The position numbers and the translations under genes were made by a program. A stretch of 64,000 nucleotides of DNA. Source: Methanoculleus horonobensis. GTDB taxonomy: Archaea > Halobacteriota > Methanomicrobia > Methanomicrobiales > Methanoculleaceae. The notes below the pieces were generated by a model. That model searched no databases, was not told the DNA's origin, and saw only the letters and a list, made by a program, of their open reading frames with translations. The stretch spans positions 248,001 through 312,000 of the forward strand of contig NZ_BCNY01000013.1 in NCBI RefSeq assembly GCF_001602375.1, written 5' to 3'. Positions 17,249 through 25,933 of the stretch are shown here, piece by piece (position 1 is the first letter of the stretch; each line of letters starts with the position of its first letter).

Positions 17249-18238
17249 TCACGGCGGGCGACGGCGGGCCGGCAGGACAGCGGCAACGAAGGCAAGCACG
17301 GGGCCAAGCACGAGCCCCGCCCAGGTGACGAGGCCGATAGCCCCGAGCGCCGCCATGGCAAGCCGCTCCCCGGTTCCGATCTGCCTGCGGAAGGCCACCA
17401 GGAGCGCCCAGATCCCGAGGAGAACGGGGATGACCGCGAAGGCACGGGTCAGGAGGAGAGCGGCCCCGGCGTCCGTTCCCACGGCCGCGATGGCCATCTG
17501 CATCAGGGTCATGGCGCCGCTCCCGATGGAGAGGAGACCGGCGATCGCTCCAGAGAGCGCGAAGGGAGAGAGGGATCGGCGGCGCCGGAGGAGCAGGGCG
17601 GCTCCTGCGGCAAGGACGGCGATCATCGGTGCGAAGATGAGGAGGAGAGGCTGCCCCTCGTGGCGGTGGATGGCGACGACGTCGATAGGCACCCGCACCC
17701 ATTCTCCGGGGGTATAGGACTCGACGTAGCCGAGCGCGAGAGCGTAGTTTCCTCCCTCCCCGGGGGTGTAGACCGCGAGGATATAGTCGCCGGCCGCCGG
17801 CGCCGGCGTGTCGATCCGGCCGAGTTCGTAGAGTTTCGACGGCGTGAACGGTTCATACTCCGGCTGTTCCGGAAGACGCCCCGGCACCGCCGTCGCGCCG
17901 GCACCCTCCGGGAGAGCCACGTATGGCGGAACGGTGCCCGAGCCCTCGATCCCCGGCCCCGCGAGCACCATGCCCGGCACAAACCCGCCTGCATAAGGGA
18001 CCTGAAGCGTCGCATATATCCGCTCCCCTTCCTCCATTCGGAACCGGTAGTACCGGGCGGCGGGGCCTTCCGGCAGGGTGCCGTAGATCACCCACGACTT
18101 CGTCGGATCTTCGACGACGAACGCCGCATCAGGCGACGACCCGTCCCGGGCGAAGAGCGGAACGTGAGCAAGGGCAGGGGTTGCGATCAGTAGCGCGATA
18201 AGAAGAACGGAGAGCGCCGGACGGCATCCCGGGGCCAT
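17249..18238 (-). CDS. Membrane-anchored extracytoplasmic protein
   Basis: A 329-aa protein with an N-terminal signal peptide (LSVLLIALLIATPALA, cleavage after about residue 24). An extracytoplasmic beta-rich domain of about 175 residues follows (YYRFRMEEGERIYATLQVPY; GDYILAVYTPGEGGNYALALG). Then come four C-terminal membrane segments between about residues 200 and 322, ending in a short basic tail (PARRRPP). The beta domain looks like a PPC or Ig-like fold. Function unknown; probably a surface receptor or anchor. Its stop lies 1 base after the stop of the convergent thioredoxin-fold gene. Confidence 0.7.
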   Translation of the reverse strand: MAPGCRPALSVLLIALLIATPALAHVPLFARDGSSPDAAFVVEDPTKSWVIYGTLPEGPAARYYRFRMEEGERIYATLQVPYAGGFVPGMVLAGPGIEGSGTVPPYVALPEGAGATAVPGRLPEQPEYEPFTPSKLYELGRIDTPAPAAGDYILAVYTPGEGGNYALALGYVESYTPGEWVRVPIDVVAIHRHEGQPLLLIFAPMIAVLAAGAALLLRRRRSLSPFALSGAIAGLLSIGSGAMTLMQMAIAAVGTDAGAALLLTRAFAVIPVLLGIWALLVAFRRQIGTGERLAMAALGAIGLVTWAGLVLGPVLAFVAAVLPARRRPP

Positions 18239-18276
18239 AGCCGTCCCGTGTCTTCCCGGCTCATAAGGGTTCCGTC

Positions 18277-18283
18277 AAAAAAA
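18277..18283 (-). terminator. Oligo-T terminator of the FMN-binding protein gene
   Basis: On the minus strand, seven T follow directly after the stop codon at 18285-18287. Confidence 0.45.
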
Positions 18284-18284
18284 G

Positions 18285-18761
18285 TTAGAGGTTCTTTAAG
18301 GCAACGATATCGGTCACGCCGGTAAGTTTCCAGATGTTCGAACGCTCTTCGGAGGCGATCGCCTCTATCGGCTCCTCCGGCTTGTGGCCGAGCGCTGCGA
18401 GGATGTTCTTCGAGAGGTTGTGCTCCTTGATCATATTCACGAACTTCTCTCTGATGAGCTTCTTCTCGATCGCGTCCTCGAGTTGCACCAGGTAGCCCTG
18501 CATCGTCACGAAGGTGTAGCAGGAGAGGTCGCCGGAATACCGCTCGACCTCAACGGAGACATACGGGTGCTGCCGGAAGAGGTCGTTCTTCCTGCCGTAC
18601 TTGGTCGCCAGGAAGTAGAGGAACTTCCCGTCGAAGACATACAGGAACGGGGCGATATACGGGTATTTACCGCCCTGGAATGCGATACGGCTGAGAAAAC
18701 CCTCCTCGATGAGTTTATCGTACTCCGCTTTATCCATATTCGGTATCTTCACGATCTCCAT
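18285..18761 (-). CDS. Pyridoxamine 5'-phosphate oxidase-family FMN-binding protein
   Basis: A 158-aa split-barrel flavin-binding protein. Typical elements are FLSRIAFQGGKYPYIAPFLY, FLYFLATKYGRKNDLFRQHPYVSVEVE and a C-terminal helix ending before IWKLTGVTDIVALKNL. I chose the ATG at 18761 because a GAGGAT ribosome-binding site is 6 bases upstream; the frame is open for 35 more codons but these look non-coding. A minus-strand TATA (CCTATATGTA, about 18797-18807) fits a 15-base leader. Flavin reductase or nitroimidazole-type activity is possible; substrate unknown. Confidence 0.8.
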   Translation of the reverse strand: MEIVKIPNMDKAEYDKLIEEGFLSRIAFQGGKYPYIAPFLYVFDGKFLYFLATKYGRKNDLFRQHPYVSVEVERYSGDLSCYTFVTMQGYLVQLEDAIEKKLIREKFVNMIKEHNLSKNILAALGHKPEEPIEAIASEERSNIWKLTGVTDIVALKNL

Positions 18762-19114
18762 CAGGTATCCTCTTAACCCGGTAACCCGCGAGAGTACATA
18801 TAGGTTTCCAAGGGAGAGAAGGCGGCGTCCCCCGGGTTCACCGTGACTGACCGGCAGCAGGCGCAATCACTATGAGATCAGACTCAAGAGCCGAGATCGA
18901 GGCTCGTGACCCAAACTGGAGCAGAGCCATCTGCTCCTCTCCATCGCAGGGCTTTCGCGGCTCAGGAGAGGCCGGGAGAGGTTCGCCTGTCGGCCGGTTC
19001 CGGCCCGGGTCTTCTGTGACGGCTTCGGTGCTGCCGGGTGCGTAGTCAGGCGATGGCGGATCTCCGGCGGTAACGGAAACGGTTTTGCCGGAGCGGTGTT
19101 TTTTCAAAACACGC
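18762..19114. other. Divergent intergenic region
   Basis: Contains the minus-strand promoter described with the FMN protein and little else recognisable. A minus-strand open frame from a TTG at 19116 to 18838 exists, but it has no family resemblance, so I leave it out as a gene. Confidence 0.4.
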
Positions 19115-19139
19115 AATATAATAATATTTATATATATTT
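19115..19139 (+). promoter_or_regulatory. AT-rich promoter of the secreted-protein gene
   Basis: Overlapping TATA-like sequences (AATATAATAATA and TTTATATATATTT) lie 13-37 bases before the ATG at 19152. The upstream one is at the right distance for a leader of 7-13 bases. Confidence 0.5.
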
Positions 19140-19151
19140 GTTGAAAGAAAA

Positions 19152-20543
19152 ATGCTCATGAGCAAGCACCATGAGAACGTCCTCATTTTCCTGGGAATTG
19201 CCGTTTGCGCGGGGTTCCTCCTTGCCATACCCGCCGTTGCCGGCTCAGGCCAGGGGCTCACGGCACTTGAGTCGGGAGAGTTGCTACCGTTCTCGCCCGG
19301 CAATCTGTCGGCGATAGGGGACGAGCTGGAGCCATCCGACCTTCCGAAACTCCCCGAAGAGGGGAACGCAACAGATGCAGCCACTGTACTCCCGGAGGAG
19401 AACGACACAACCGGGACCTTCCCGGTGCTCATGGATGAGAGGGACAACCCCGATCCGTTCACAGAGTTCCGGAACGGGGAGAACGTCTCCTCAGTCTCTG
19501 AAGAACCCCGCTTCGAGAGCGAACCGGAGCCGGTGACGCCTGTCAGTACCGGCAGTCCTGCTCCTGTGGTCGGGGCACTTCACGAGGGAACCGGCGGTTA
19601 TGACGACGAACGGCTGGCCGGACTGGTCGACACCGCCAGCATCCGCCTGATGAGACTCTCGATGGCGCATGCCCACGCCCTCTACCTGCAGGACGCAGAT
19701 GCCGCCGCCGCCACGGCCGACGAGCTGCACGCATTCTCCGTCAGGTTGCTACGCGAGGTGCAGCCGCTCCAGGTTTCACCGGAACGTCAGCCCTTCAAGG
19801 ACGAGTTCGTCAGATCGCTTGAGGCCTACTCCGCAGCAAGCAAGACGCTCCTCGCCCCGGTAGATGCCGGCGATGATGCCGTCCCGATGGCGTTCAAGGA
19901 TCTCGCCACGGCATCGGAGGGGCTTGAGAAGGTTACCCGGCAGGCCGCGGAGATACAGCCGGCAGATGCAGGTATCTCCACGATGAACGCCGCCCCCCTC
20001 GCAGCCCGGGCATCCGGGCTCCCGGCCGGCACAGGACCGGTCGTGGTCGCACCGCCCGAGAAGATTCTCCCGCTCATGGACCGCCACACCTACGACGATC
20101 CGGGCGCCGAGAACATGGTTTCGCTGCTCGCCGAGTCCACCCGAACCGCAACGGCATACCGGGAGGTTCCCGGCAATGAGTCGACGCCGACCGTCGAAGC
20201 GGGCGAAGGGCATAGGTTCCTCCTCGTAGCCGTCAAGTCGACCAACCTCGGGCACAAGGGCGACTCCGACCTCTACACCATCGAGGCGCCCGCAAGGGAC
20301 GCGTTCGTCCTCGAATACGGGGGAACCACGGTTGCCCCCCTGGATGTTCCGCCCTTCACCACGCTCGGGGAGTCGTTCGACAAAAAGCCGCTTGAGCGGT
20401 ACGAATCGCTGAAAGGCTACCTCTACTTCGATGTCCCGGATACGTTCGAGGTCTCGGAAGCGACGCTCAGGGCGGATCTCGGGTATGCCGGCACCCCGGC
20501 CTGGAGACTCGAAGAGAGATCCAGCGACGCGGAAGCGGTATAA
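19152..20543 (+). CDS. Secreted protein with DUF4352-like C-terminus
   Basis: A 463-aa exported protein. The signal peptide or membrane anchor is VLIFLGIAVCAGFLLAIPAV (about residues 10-29). A long Glu/Pro/Thr/Ser-rich low-complexity region extends to about 140. A helical domain (about 150-275; ASIRLMRLSMAHAHALYL, KDEFVRSLEAYSAASKTLL) precedes a C-terminal beta domain (about 340-460) with HRFLLVAVKSTNLGHKGDSD and ERYESLKGYLYFDVPDTF, resembling DUF4352/telokin-like extracellular domains. A second ATG at 19158 could be the start. Surface-associated; role unknown. Confidence 0.75.
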   Translation: MLMSKHHENVLIFLGIAVCAGFLLAIPAVAGSGQGLTALESGELLPFSPGNLSAIGDELEPSDLPKLPEEGNATDAATVLPEENDTTGTFPVLMDERDNPDPFTEFRNGENVSSVSEEPRFESEPEPVTPVSTGSPAPVVGALHEGTGGYDDERLAGLVDTASIRLMRLSMAHAHALYLQDADAAAATADELHAFSVRLLREVQPLQVSPERQPFKDEFVRSLEAYSAASKTLLAPVDAGDDAVPMAFKDLATASEGLEKVTRQAAEIQPADAGISTMNAAPLAARASGLPAGTGPVVVAPPEKILPLMDRHTYDDPGAENMVSLLAESTRTATAYREVPGNESTPTVEAGEGHRFLLVAVKSTNLGHKGDSDLYTIEAPARDAFVLEYGGTTVAPLDVPPFTTLGESFDKKPLERYESLKGYLYFDVPDTFEVSEATLRADLGYAGTPAWRLEERSSDAEAV

Positions 20544-20570
20544 CCCGCACCACCTCTCTTTTTACCCCCC

Positions 20571-21068
20571 TCAGAGGGAGAGCAGTTCCACGTTCCGGGT
20601 TCCCGTATCCAGCACGGCAACGGTCGGCCGCCCGGTCAGGTACCCGCAGGCCTCTCCGGGATTGACAACCAGCGTCCCGCAGAGCGTTCTGACCTGCGCC
20701 TGGTGGGTATGGCCGTGAACCATGACGTCGAAGGCCTTCCGCACGATGAGCGCCTGCAGGAGTTCCCGGTCATCGCCGTGGAGCAGCCCTATCGTCATGC
20801 CGCCTGCGGTGACGGCGGCAAACGTGCCCCGCAGGCTGAGCCGGTCGTGCTCGGCGAACCGTGCCGAGAGGAGACGGTGATCACCGTCGTTGTTCCCGAG
20901 GACGCCGATCATGGGCGACTGCAGGTTCGCAAGACGCGGGATGGCAAACGGCGAGACGTAGTCCCCGGCGTGAAGCACCAGATCTACCCGTTCCCCGTTC
21001 AGCTGTCGTACGGCTGCGTCCACCATCTCGAGGCAGTCATGTGTGTCGGAGAGGATCCCGATGCGCAT
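20571..21068 (-). CDS. YfcE/MJ0936-type phosphodiesterase
   Basis: A calcineurin-like metallophosphoesterase, 165 aa, similar to the small archaeal phosphodiesterase MJ0936. All metal motifs are present in order: GILSDTHD (5-12), HAGDYVSP, GVLGNNDGD, LLHGDD and MVHGHTHQAQV. It probably hydrolyses phosphodiesters with Mn or Ni. The ATG at 21068 is preferred because a minus-strand TATA (CATATATATCG, 21093-21103) lies just upstream and predicts a nearly leaderless transcript; the frame stays open 35 codons further but crosses that TATA. Confidence 0.9.
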   Translation of the reverse strand: MRIGILSDTHDCLEMVDAAVRQLNGERVDLVLHAGDYVSPFAIPRLANLQSPMIGVLGNNDGDHRLLSARFAEHDRLSLRGTFAAVTAGGMTIGLLHGDDRELLQALIVRKAFDVMVHGHTHQAQVRTLCGTLVVNPGEACGYLTGRPTVAVLDTGTRNVELLSL

Positions 21069-21092
21069 GTATGCATCCTTGGGCACCGTCAC

Positions 21093-21103
21093 GATATATA
21101 TGG
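21093..21103 (-). promoter_or_regulatory. TATA box of the phosphodiesterase gene
   Basis: CATATATATCG on the minus strand, about 25-30 bases from the ATG at 21068, implying a leader of only a few bases. Confidence 0.55.
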
Positions 21104-21221
21104 CTGCCCATCGCCGCAGGGGCAGGAGAATGTATCCCTCTATTACGACCCTCAAGGATGCGCTTCTATACACATCTCCCCGGAAATCAGGAATATTAAT
21201 ACCTAATCCTGCTATTTAAAG

Positions 21222-21238
21222 CGCAAAATCTTTATAAC
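21222..21238 (+). promoter_or_regulatory. Promoter (BRE + TATA)
   Basis: CGCAAAATCTTTATAAC is a good archaeal BRE/TATA match. The predicted transcription start is near 21262, before the small acidic protein gene. Confidence 0.55.
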
Positions 21239-21320
21239 GATGCCATCCGATACTGGAATGGGAGCATGCTCCCGGAATTATGCCGGGAGCACAGAACGAA
21301 TGGATCTGCAGAGGGACAGC

Positions 21321-21491
21321 ATGTGGGCGTACATCAAGTGCTCTGACGGCAGAACAGAGGAGCGGGAGTTTCCTGCAGGGGTATACATCGAGATCGGCGA
21401 CATCCTCGAGGACGGGTCGGTCGTCATCGACGTCCCGTACCCCGACGAGATCGAAGAGGACATGGATTTTCCGGATCTCTACGACGACTGA
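21321..21491 (+). CDS. Small acidic hypothetical protein
   Basis: A 56-aa beta-rich acidic protein (MWAYIKCSDGRTEEREFPAG, then VYIEIGDILEDGSVVIDVPY and an Asp/Glu-rich tail). I favour the ATG at 21321, which has GAGGGAC 6 bases upstream. An ATG at 21300 with GGAG about 10 bases upstream is the alternative, and 21240 would be ahead of the predicted transcription start. Not recognised as a named family. It converges with the stress-protein fusion, whose stop is about 20 bases away. Confidence 0.6.
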   Translation: MWAYIKCSDGRTEEREFPAGVYIEIGDILEDGSVVIDVPYPDEIEEDMDFPDLYDD

Positions 21492-21509
21492 AACTGACGG
21501 GGAGAACCG

Positions 21510-22748
21510 TTATCGCCGGAACCAGCCTGCGGCCCGGCGCATCGGCTGGACGTTCGCCCCCTCCATCTCCCCCAGGGCAAATGCGAACCTTGCCCGGATC
21601 GTCGGCGGAAGGTCGCTCTCGGGTATCGATATGAATCCATACTCCCCGTAGAAGTCGACGAGGTTTCTGACCGAGTGCATGTACAGGGTGTCGTGCTGGC
21701 ACGCCTCGACGAGTGCGTCCATCGCCCGCCGGGCATATCCCCGCCCCCGGAACCTGGCGGGGGTGAAGACGCCGTCCACCTCATAGCCGTCCGGGTGCCG
21801 GCGGCACCGGGCGACGGAGACCAGCATGCCGTCGACAAAGACCCCGAAGATTCGATCCGTCTTCGGGTTCGCCTTCAGCTCGTGGTAATCGAGCCAGATC
21901 TCTTCTGCGAGCCCGAACTCTTCGCTCCTGAGTTCCCGGGTCTCGATCACCAGGCGGATAGAGACCGCCAGCACCAGCACCGGCTGTTTTACACACCCTA
22001 TAACGGCACTCGTGACGCTCCCGAGCGGTGCGGCTCCTGCAGCGTCACGCCTCCCTATGCGCGGGATGGCAACCAGGGATGTGCCAAGCTCGTCCGCCAC
22101 GGCGCAGATGGTGTGCGCCGGATCCCCGGCTCGTACCAGCGGCTCGAGTTCCCGCCCGGGGGCAGAAAGATTGTTTTTCAGGGCGGCGATCCGGCCGCCG
22201 GCCTCCCGTTCGGCCTCCGAACGCCCGGGTTCGACGACGTGCAGGAGCACCGCCGTTCCGTCCCCGGCAGCGCCCTTGAGGAGCGAACGGACTTCAGGTG
22301 CCGGATCCGCGAGATCGGTCGGCACCAGCAGCCGCGAGAAGAGCGCCTGCCTGTCACCTGCCGTCGATTGCGGTACGATCAGGACGTGCACCCGGGCGTC
22401 CCGGAGCACGGTGGCCGCAACGTTGCCGGAGAAGAGGTTCCGGAGAAGCCCCTGGTCTCTGACTCCCATTGCTACCAGGTTCGCCCCCGTCGCCAGGGCG
22501 GTCCGGAGGATCCTCGCCGGGAGATCAGTCCCGTCATCCTCCGCAACCACCACCTCGACGGGGAAGCCCTGCCGCTGCACCAGTTCCCGCATCCGGCGGA
22601 GCGCATCCTCATCGGCAGACGAGAGGGCTGCCGATCTTTGGGCGTGGACGAGGACGACCTCGCGGACGCCCGGAACCTCGCCGACCCGCTCCGCCATGGT
22701 GACGGAGGCCGCGGAGAAGTCTGTCGGAATAAGCACCTTTGCAAACAT
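21510..22748 (-). CDS. Universal stress protein (two domains) fused to GNAT acetyltransferase
   Basis: A 412-aa fusion. Residues 1-128 form a first USP domain (FAKVLIPTDFSAAS... ending VHVLIVPQS). Residues 137-265 form a second (FSRLLVPTDLAD...GCVKQPVLVLAV). The nucleotide-binding glycine motif GxxG-9x-G(S/T) is recognisable in the first (GVRDQGLLRNLFSGNVAA) and degenerate in the second. Residues 266-412 are a GNAT domain with the acetyl-CoA loop VDGVFTPARFRGRGYARRAM and a GFISIPESDLPP end. The protein may acetylate a target in response to a nucleotide; this is inferred from the domains. Confidence 0.85.
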   Translation of the reverse strand: MFAKVLIPTDFSAASVTMAERVGEVPGVREVVLVHAQRSAALSSADEDALRRMRELVQRQGFPVEVVVAEDDGTDLPARILRTALATGANLVAMGVRDQGLLRNLFSGNVAATVLRDARVHVLIVPQSTAGDRQALFSRLLVPTDLADPAPEVRSLLKGAAGDGTAVLLHVVEPGRSEAEREAGGRIAALKNNLSAPGRELEPLVRAGDPAHTICAVADELGTSLVAIPRIGRRDAAGAAPLGSVTSAVIGCVKQPVLVLAVSIRLVIETRELRSEEFGLAEEIWLDYHELKANPKTDRIFGVFVDGMLVSVARCRRHPDGYEVDGVFTPARFRGRGYARRAMDALVEACQHDTLYMHSVRNLVDFYGEYGFISIPESDLPPTIRARFAFALGEMEGANVQPMRRAAGWFRR

Positions 22749-22757
22749 TCTTCTGCC

Positions 22758-24203
22758 TCAGATTATCCGGTATCCAGCCGGGGGCACGTGTATCTCGAAC
22801 CTCGCCCCCCTGCCGGGCGTTCCGGTCTCCCGGATTGTCATGTTCGTGATGGCAAGGATCTCCCGGACGAGGAAGAGCCCGAGCCCGCCCTCGATGCCGA
22901 CACCGTAGTCAAAGATCTGCTCCTTCTCCGCTTCGGGAATTCCCACGCCGTCATCCTCGATAGAGATCACGAGCCCGTCGTCCAGGATCCGGTAGGTGAT
23001 GACGACCGACGATACAGTCTTCCCGTGCCGGGCGGCGTTCTCCAGCAGGTTCGAAAAGACCCGGTCGAGCATCGGATCGGCGAAGACCTCGAGCCGCTCT
23101 ACCCAGGAACGAACCGATATTCCGGGAAGCACCAGACGCGACGTCACCTCCCAGATCACCTTCTGAACTGGCTGCCAGCCCGACGGCCGGAGGCCGAGAT
23201 CCTGGTAGTCCCGGGTGATCTCTGCACGCCGCTGCACCACCCGAGCGTCCTCTTCCAGGCTCCGGAGATACCGGTGGATACCAGGGTCGTCGAACTCCCG
23301 CATCCCTCCGGCGATCCGCTCGAGGAGTCCCGATACTGCCGCGGCGAGATCGCTCCGGGTGAGATGGCCCAGCATATTCAGTTTGGCGTTCGTCCGGCGG
23401 AGTGCGTCTTCGGCGTTCTTCCGGGCGGTGATATCGACGAGCGTGAGGACGATCCGCTCGCCCGGGAGCCGGCCGGCTGATACGAGCACCTGGACGGCTG
23501 TTCCGTCGATTCGGAGAAGCACTGTCTCGTAGTCATAGAGGGTTCCACTGCGGTCGATATCCGCCGCTAGCGTTTCCCAGGCTTCTGGATCTTCGAAGAA
23601 CCCGGCGACGTGCTTCCCGACCAGATCCTTCGTCGTGAAGCCGAGGAGCGCGGCGCCCACGTAGTTCGTCTCCTCGATCTGCGGCCCGGACTCGCCGGGG
23701 GCAATGATGAACGTTCCCGCCTCCGAGTTATCGAAGATCCCCCGGTACCGTTCTTCCTGCTCCCGCAGCCGGAGAGAGAGGAACGACACGACGGTGCCGA
23801 CGGCGGCGAAGACTACCGCCCGCGAGAGCGCCGAGACGACCGCTCCGGCCTCTCCCCCGGTGAAGGGCAGGGCCAGCGCCAGGTACCCGAGAGCCAGGGC
23901 AAGCGAGAAGAGGATTCCGCGGCGGGGGAACCAGTAGGCGGCAAGGACGATCGGCAGGTACAGCAGGTGCGGGAGGACGATGGTGACGCCGGCAAGGAGG
24001 CCGGCGGCGTTTGCGATGAAGGCAACGAGAACCGATGCGGCAACCAGGAGGAGCCGGGTATCCCGGATTGCGGATCGGCGGCTGTACGAGGTCAGGCTGA
24101 CCCCCCCCGGATACAGGTGCGCCACGCAACCGATGCGCCGGATCTCCGGCCGGGTGAGATCGCTCCACGGCATGCTCTCTGCATAGTCCTCTATAAGGCG
24201 CAT
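22758..24203 (-). CDS. PAS-domain sensor histidine kinase with atypical H-box
   Basis: A 481-aa membrane sensor. Four membrane segments lie between residues 50 and 145. A PAS domain (about 150-262; RYRGIFDNSEAGTFIIAPGE) is followed by a dimerisation helix and an HATPase_c domain (about 370-475) with N-box FSNLLENAARHG, G1 SIEDDGVGIP and G2 GLGLFLVREI. In the archaeal H-box one expects TRHD; here it is TRSD, with Ser at about residue 284. A histidine sits four residues earlier (LGHLT). Phosphotransfer may be lost or displaced. It lies 9 bases from the stress-protein fusion, so the two probably share a transcript. Confidence 0.87.
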   Translation of the reverse strand: MRLIEDYAESMPWSDLTRPEIRRIGCVAHLYPGGVSLTSYSRRSAIRDTRLLLVAASVLVAFIANAAGLLAGVTIVLPHLLYLPIVLAAYWFPRRGILFSLALALGYLALALPFTGGEAGAVVSALSRAVVFAAVGTVVSFLSLRLREQEERYRGIFDNSEAGTFIIAPGESGPQIEETNYVGAALLGFTTKDLVGKHVAGFFEDPEAWETLAADIDRSGTLYDYETVLLRIDGTAVQVLVSAGRLPGERIVLTLVDITARKNAEDALRRTNAKLNMLGHLTRSDLAAAVSGLLERIAGGMREFDDPGIHRYLRSLEEDARVVQRRAEITRDYQDLGLRPSGWQPVQKVIWEVTSRLVLPGISVRSWVERLEVFADPMLDRVFSNLLENAARHGKTVSSVVITYRILDDGLVISIEDDGVGIPEAEKEQIFDYGVGIEGGLGLFLVREILAITNMTIRETGTPGRGARFEIHVPPAGYRII

Positions 24204-24343
24204 TGACTTCCGGCCATTAAAAGGGGTATGGTCGGCGGGCGCGGGCAGTCAGGTGCCGGGAGACTTCCGTCCCGCGAGAATACGGCCATGCAAAGACATA
24301 TGCCATCCGTTTCGCCATTACTGATCATAATCGGGGAAGTACC

Positions 24344-25933
24344 ATGAAGATCTCACTCCTCCAGGTGAACACAGTCGTCGGCGACCTCGCCGGCAACGCC
24401 GGCCGGATTGCGGCGGGCACACGCGAGGCGGCCCGCCACCGACCGGACCTGATCGTCGCCCCGGAACTCTCCCTGACCGGCTGCCCGCCCCGGGATCTGC
24501 TCCTGCAGGCGGGGTTCATAACCCGGAGCCTCGCCGTCCTGGATGACCTGGCCGCCGGGCTCGCGGATGCCCCACCGGTGCTCGTCGGTTTCGCCGAGCC
24601 GAACCCCGCCGGAACCGGCCGACCGCTCTTCAACGCCGCCGCCCTCCTCCGGGACGGGGAGGTGCGGGGGACGTTCCGGAAAACCGCAATCTCCGGCAGC
24701 TTCGATGAAGGCCGCTACTTCGAGCCGGCGGCCGGGAGCCCCGGGACATTCCACCTCGGCGAGAGAACGGTCGGGGTCGCCATCGGCGAGGAGATCCGGT
24801 GCGGCGGAGAGGTGCCGGACGTGATCGTGAACCTCTCTGCGTCGCCGTTCGTCATCGGAAGACAGTGCCTGCGCGAGGAGATGTTCTCCCGGGCCGCGAA
24901 GGAGAACCGGGTCGCGATCGTCTCGGCAAACCTCGTCGGCGGGAACGACGACCTGGTCTTCGACGGCCGGAGCGTTGCTTTTTCCGCAGACGGAACCCTC
25001 ATCGCCCGCGGTGCGGCTTTTGCCGAGGAGATCGTAACCATCGATCTCGCCCGCCCCGCCCCGCAGGCGGTCGCTCCCGACGACCAGGGGCCCGAGTCCG
25101 AGATCTGGCGGGCGCTGGTGCTCGGCACCCGCGACTACGTCCATAAGTGCGGATTTAGATCCGTCCATCTCGGTCTCTCCGGCGGGATTGACTCCTCGCT
25201 CGTGGCCGCCGTCGCCGCCCGGGCGCTCGGGCAGGAGAACGTCCTCGGGGTGCTCCTCCCCTCTCCCCACACCTCCGCGGAGAGCATCGAGGATGCCCGG
25301 GAACTTGCGGCGAACCTTGGTATCCGGGTGCAGTGCATCCCGATTGCTCCTATGATGGAGGCGTTCGACAGCGGCCTCGCGGACGTCTTCGCGGGGCTTG
25401 CCCCCGACATCACCGAGGAGAACCTGCAGGCCAGGATCCGGGCGACGGTTCTGATGGCACTCGCGAACAAGTTCGGCTCCATGCTCCTCTCGACCGGGAA
25501 CAAGTCGGAGGTCGCGGTCGGCTACTGCACCCTCTATGGGGATGCGGCGGGGGGGCTCTCCGTGATCGCGGACGTCCCGAAGGGGATGGTCTACCGGATT
25601 GCCCGGTGGCTGAACGCCGAACGCCCCGTCATCCCCGAGAGGGTGCTCAAAAAACCCCCCTCAGCGGAGCTCCGGCCCGGCCAGACCGACCAGGAGATCC
25701 TTCCTCCCTACGACCTCCTCGACGCGATCCTTCACCGTCTTATCGACTGTCTCGAGTCGCCCGACGAGATCATCGCCGCCGGGTATCCCGAAGAGACCGT
25801 CCGGGAGGTCGCCGGAATGGTCGAGCGGGCTGAGTTCAAGCGCAGGCAGGCCCCGCCCGGGATAAAAGTGACCGACAGGGCGTTTTCCACCGACTGGCAC
25901 ATGCCGATCGCCGCGAAACCCTGGTGGCGGTGA
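24344..25933 (+). CDS. nadE: NAD synthetase with degenerate glutaminase domain
   Basis: Final step of NAD synthesis: amidation of deamido-NAD using ATP. The 529-aa protein has the two-domain layout of glutamine-dependent enzymes. Residues 1-250 form a nitrilase-type domain; from about 260 comes the synthetase domain with PP-loop LGLSGGIDSSLVAAVAA and GNKSEVAVGYCTLYGD. In the nitrilase part the catalytic Glu41 and Lys113 remain (PELSLTG; FRKTAISG), but the position of the catalytic Cys is Gly (VAIGEEIR, residue about 148, codon GGC versus TGC) and the LPNY segment is lost. It may therefore use free ammonia. A GGGGAAGT ribosome-binding site supports the start. Confidence 0.9.
   Translation: MKISLLQVNTVVGDLAGNAGRIAAGTREAARHRPDLIVAPELSLTGCPPRDLLLQAGFITRSLAVLDDLAAGLADAPPVLVGFAEPNPAGTGRPLFNAAALLRDGEVRGTFRKTAISGSFDEGRYFEPAAGSPGTFHLGERTVGVAIGEEIRCGGEVPDVIVNLSASPFVIGRQCLREEMFSRAAKENRVAIVSANLVGGNDDLVFDGRSVAFSADGTLIARGAAFAEEIVTIDLARPAPQAVAPDDQGPESEIWRALVLGTRDYVHKCGFRSVHLGLSGGIDSSLVAAVAARALGQENVLGVLLPSPHTSAESIEDARELAANLGIRVQCIPIAPMMEAFDSGLADVFAGLAPDITEENLQARIRATVLMALANKFGSMLLSTGNKSEVAVGYCTLYGDAAGGLSVIADVPKGMVYRIARWLNAERPVIPERVLKKPPSAELRPGQTDQEILPPYDLLDAILHRLIDCLESPDEIIAAGYPEETVREVAGMVERAEFKRRQAPPGIKVTDRAFSTDWHMPIAAKPWWR

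Noticed and set aside
18838-19116. 92-codon minus-strand frame starting with TTG
   Set aside because: It has a TATA-rich region upstream but no ribosome-binding site, no domain and a composition like random GC-rich DNA; not enough to call.
21675-23480. 601-codon plus-strand open frame
   Set aside because: Antisense to the USP-GNAT and PAS kinase genes, which both show complete domains.
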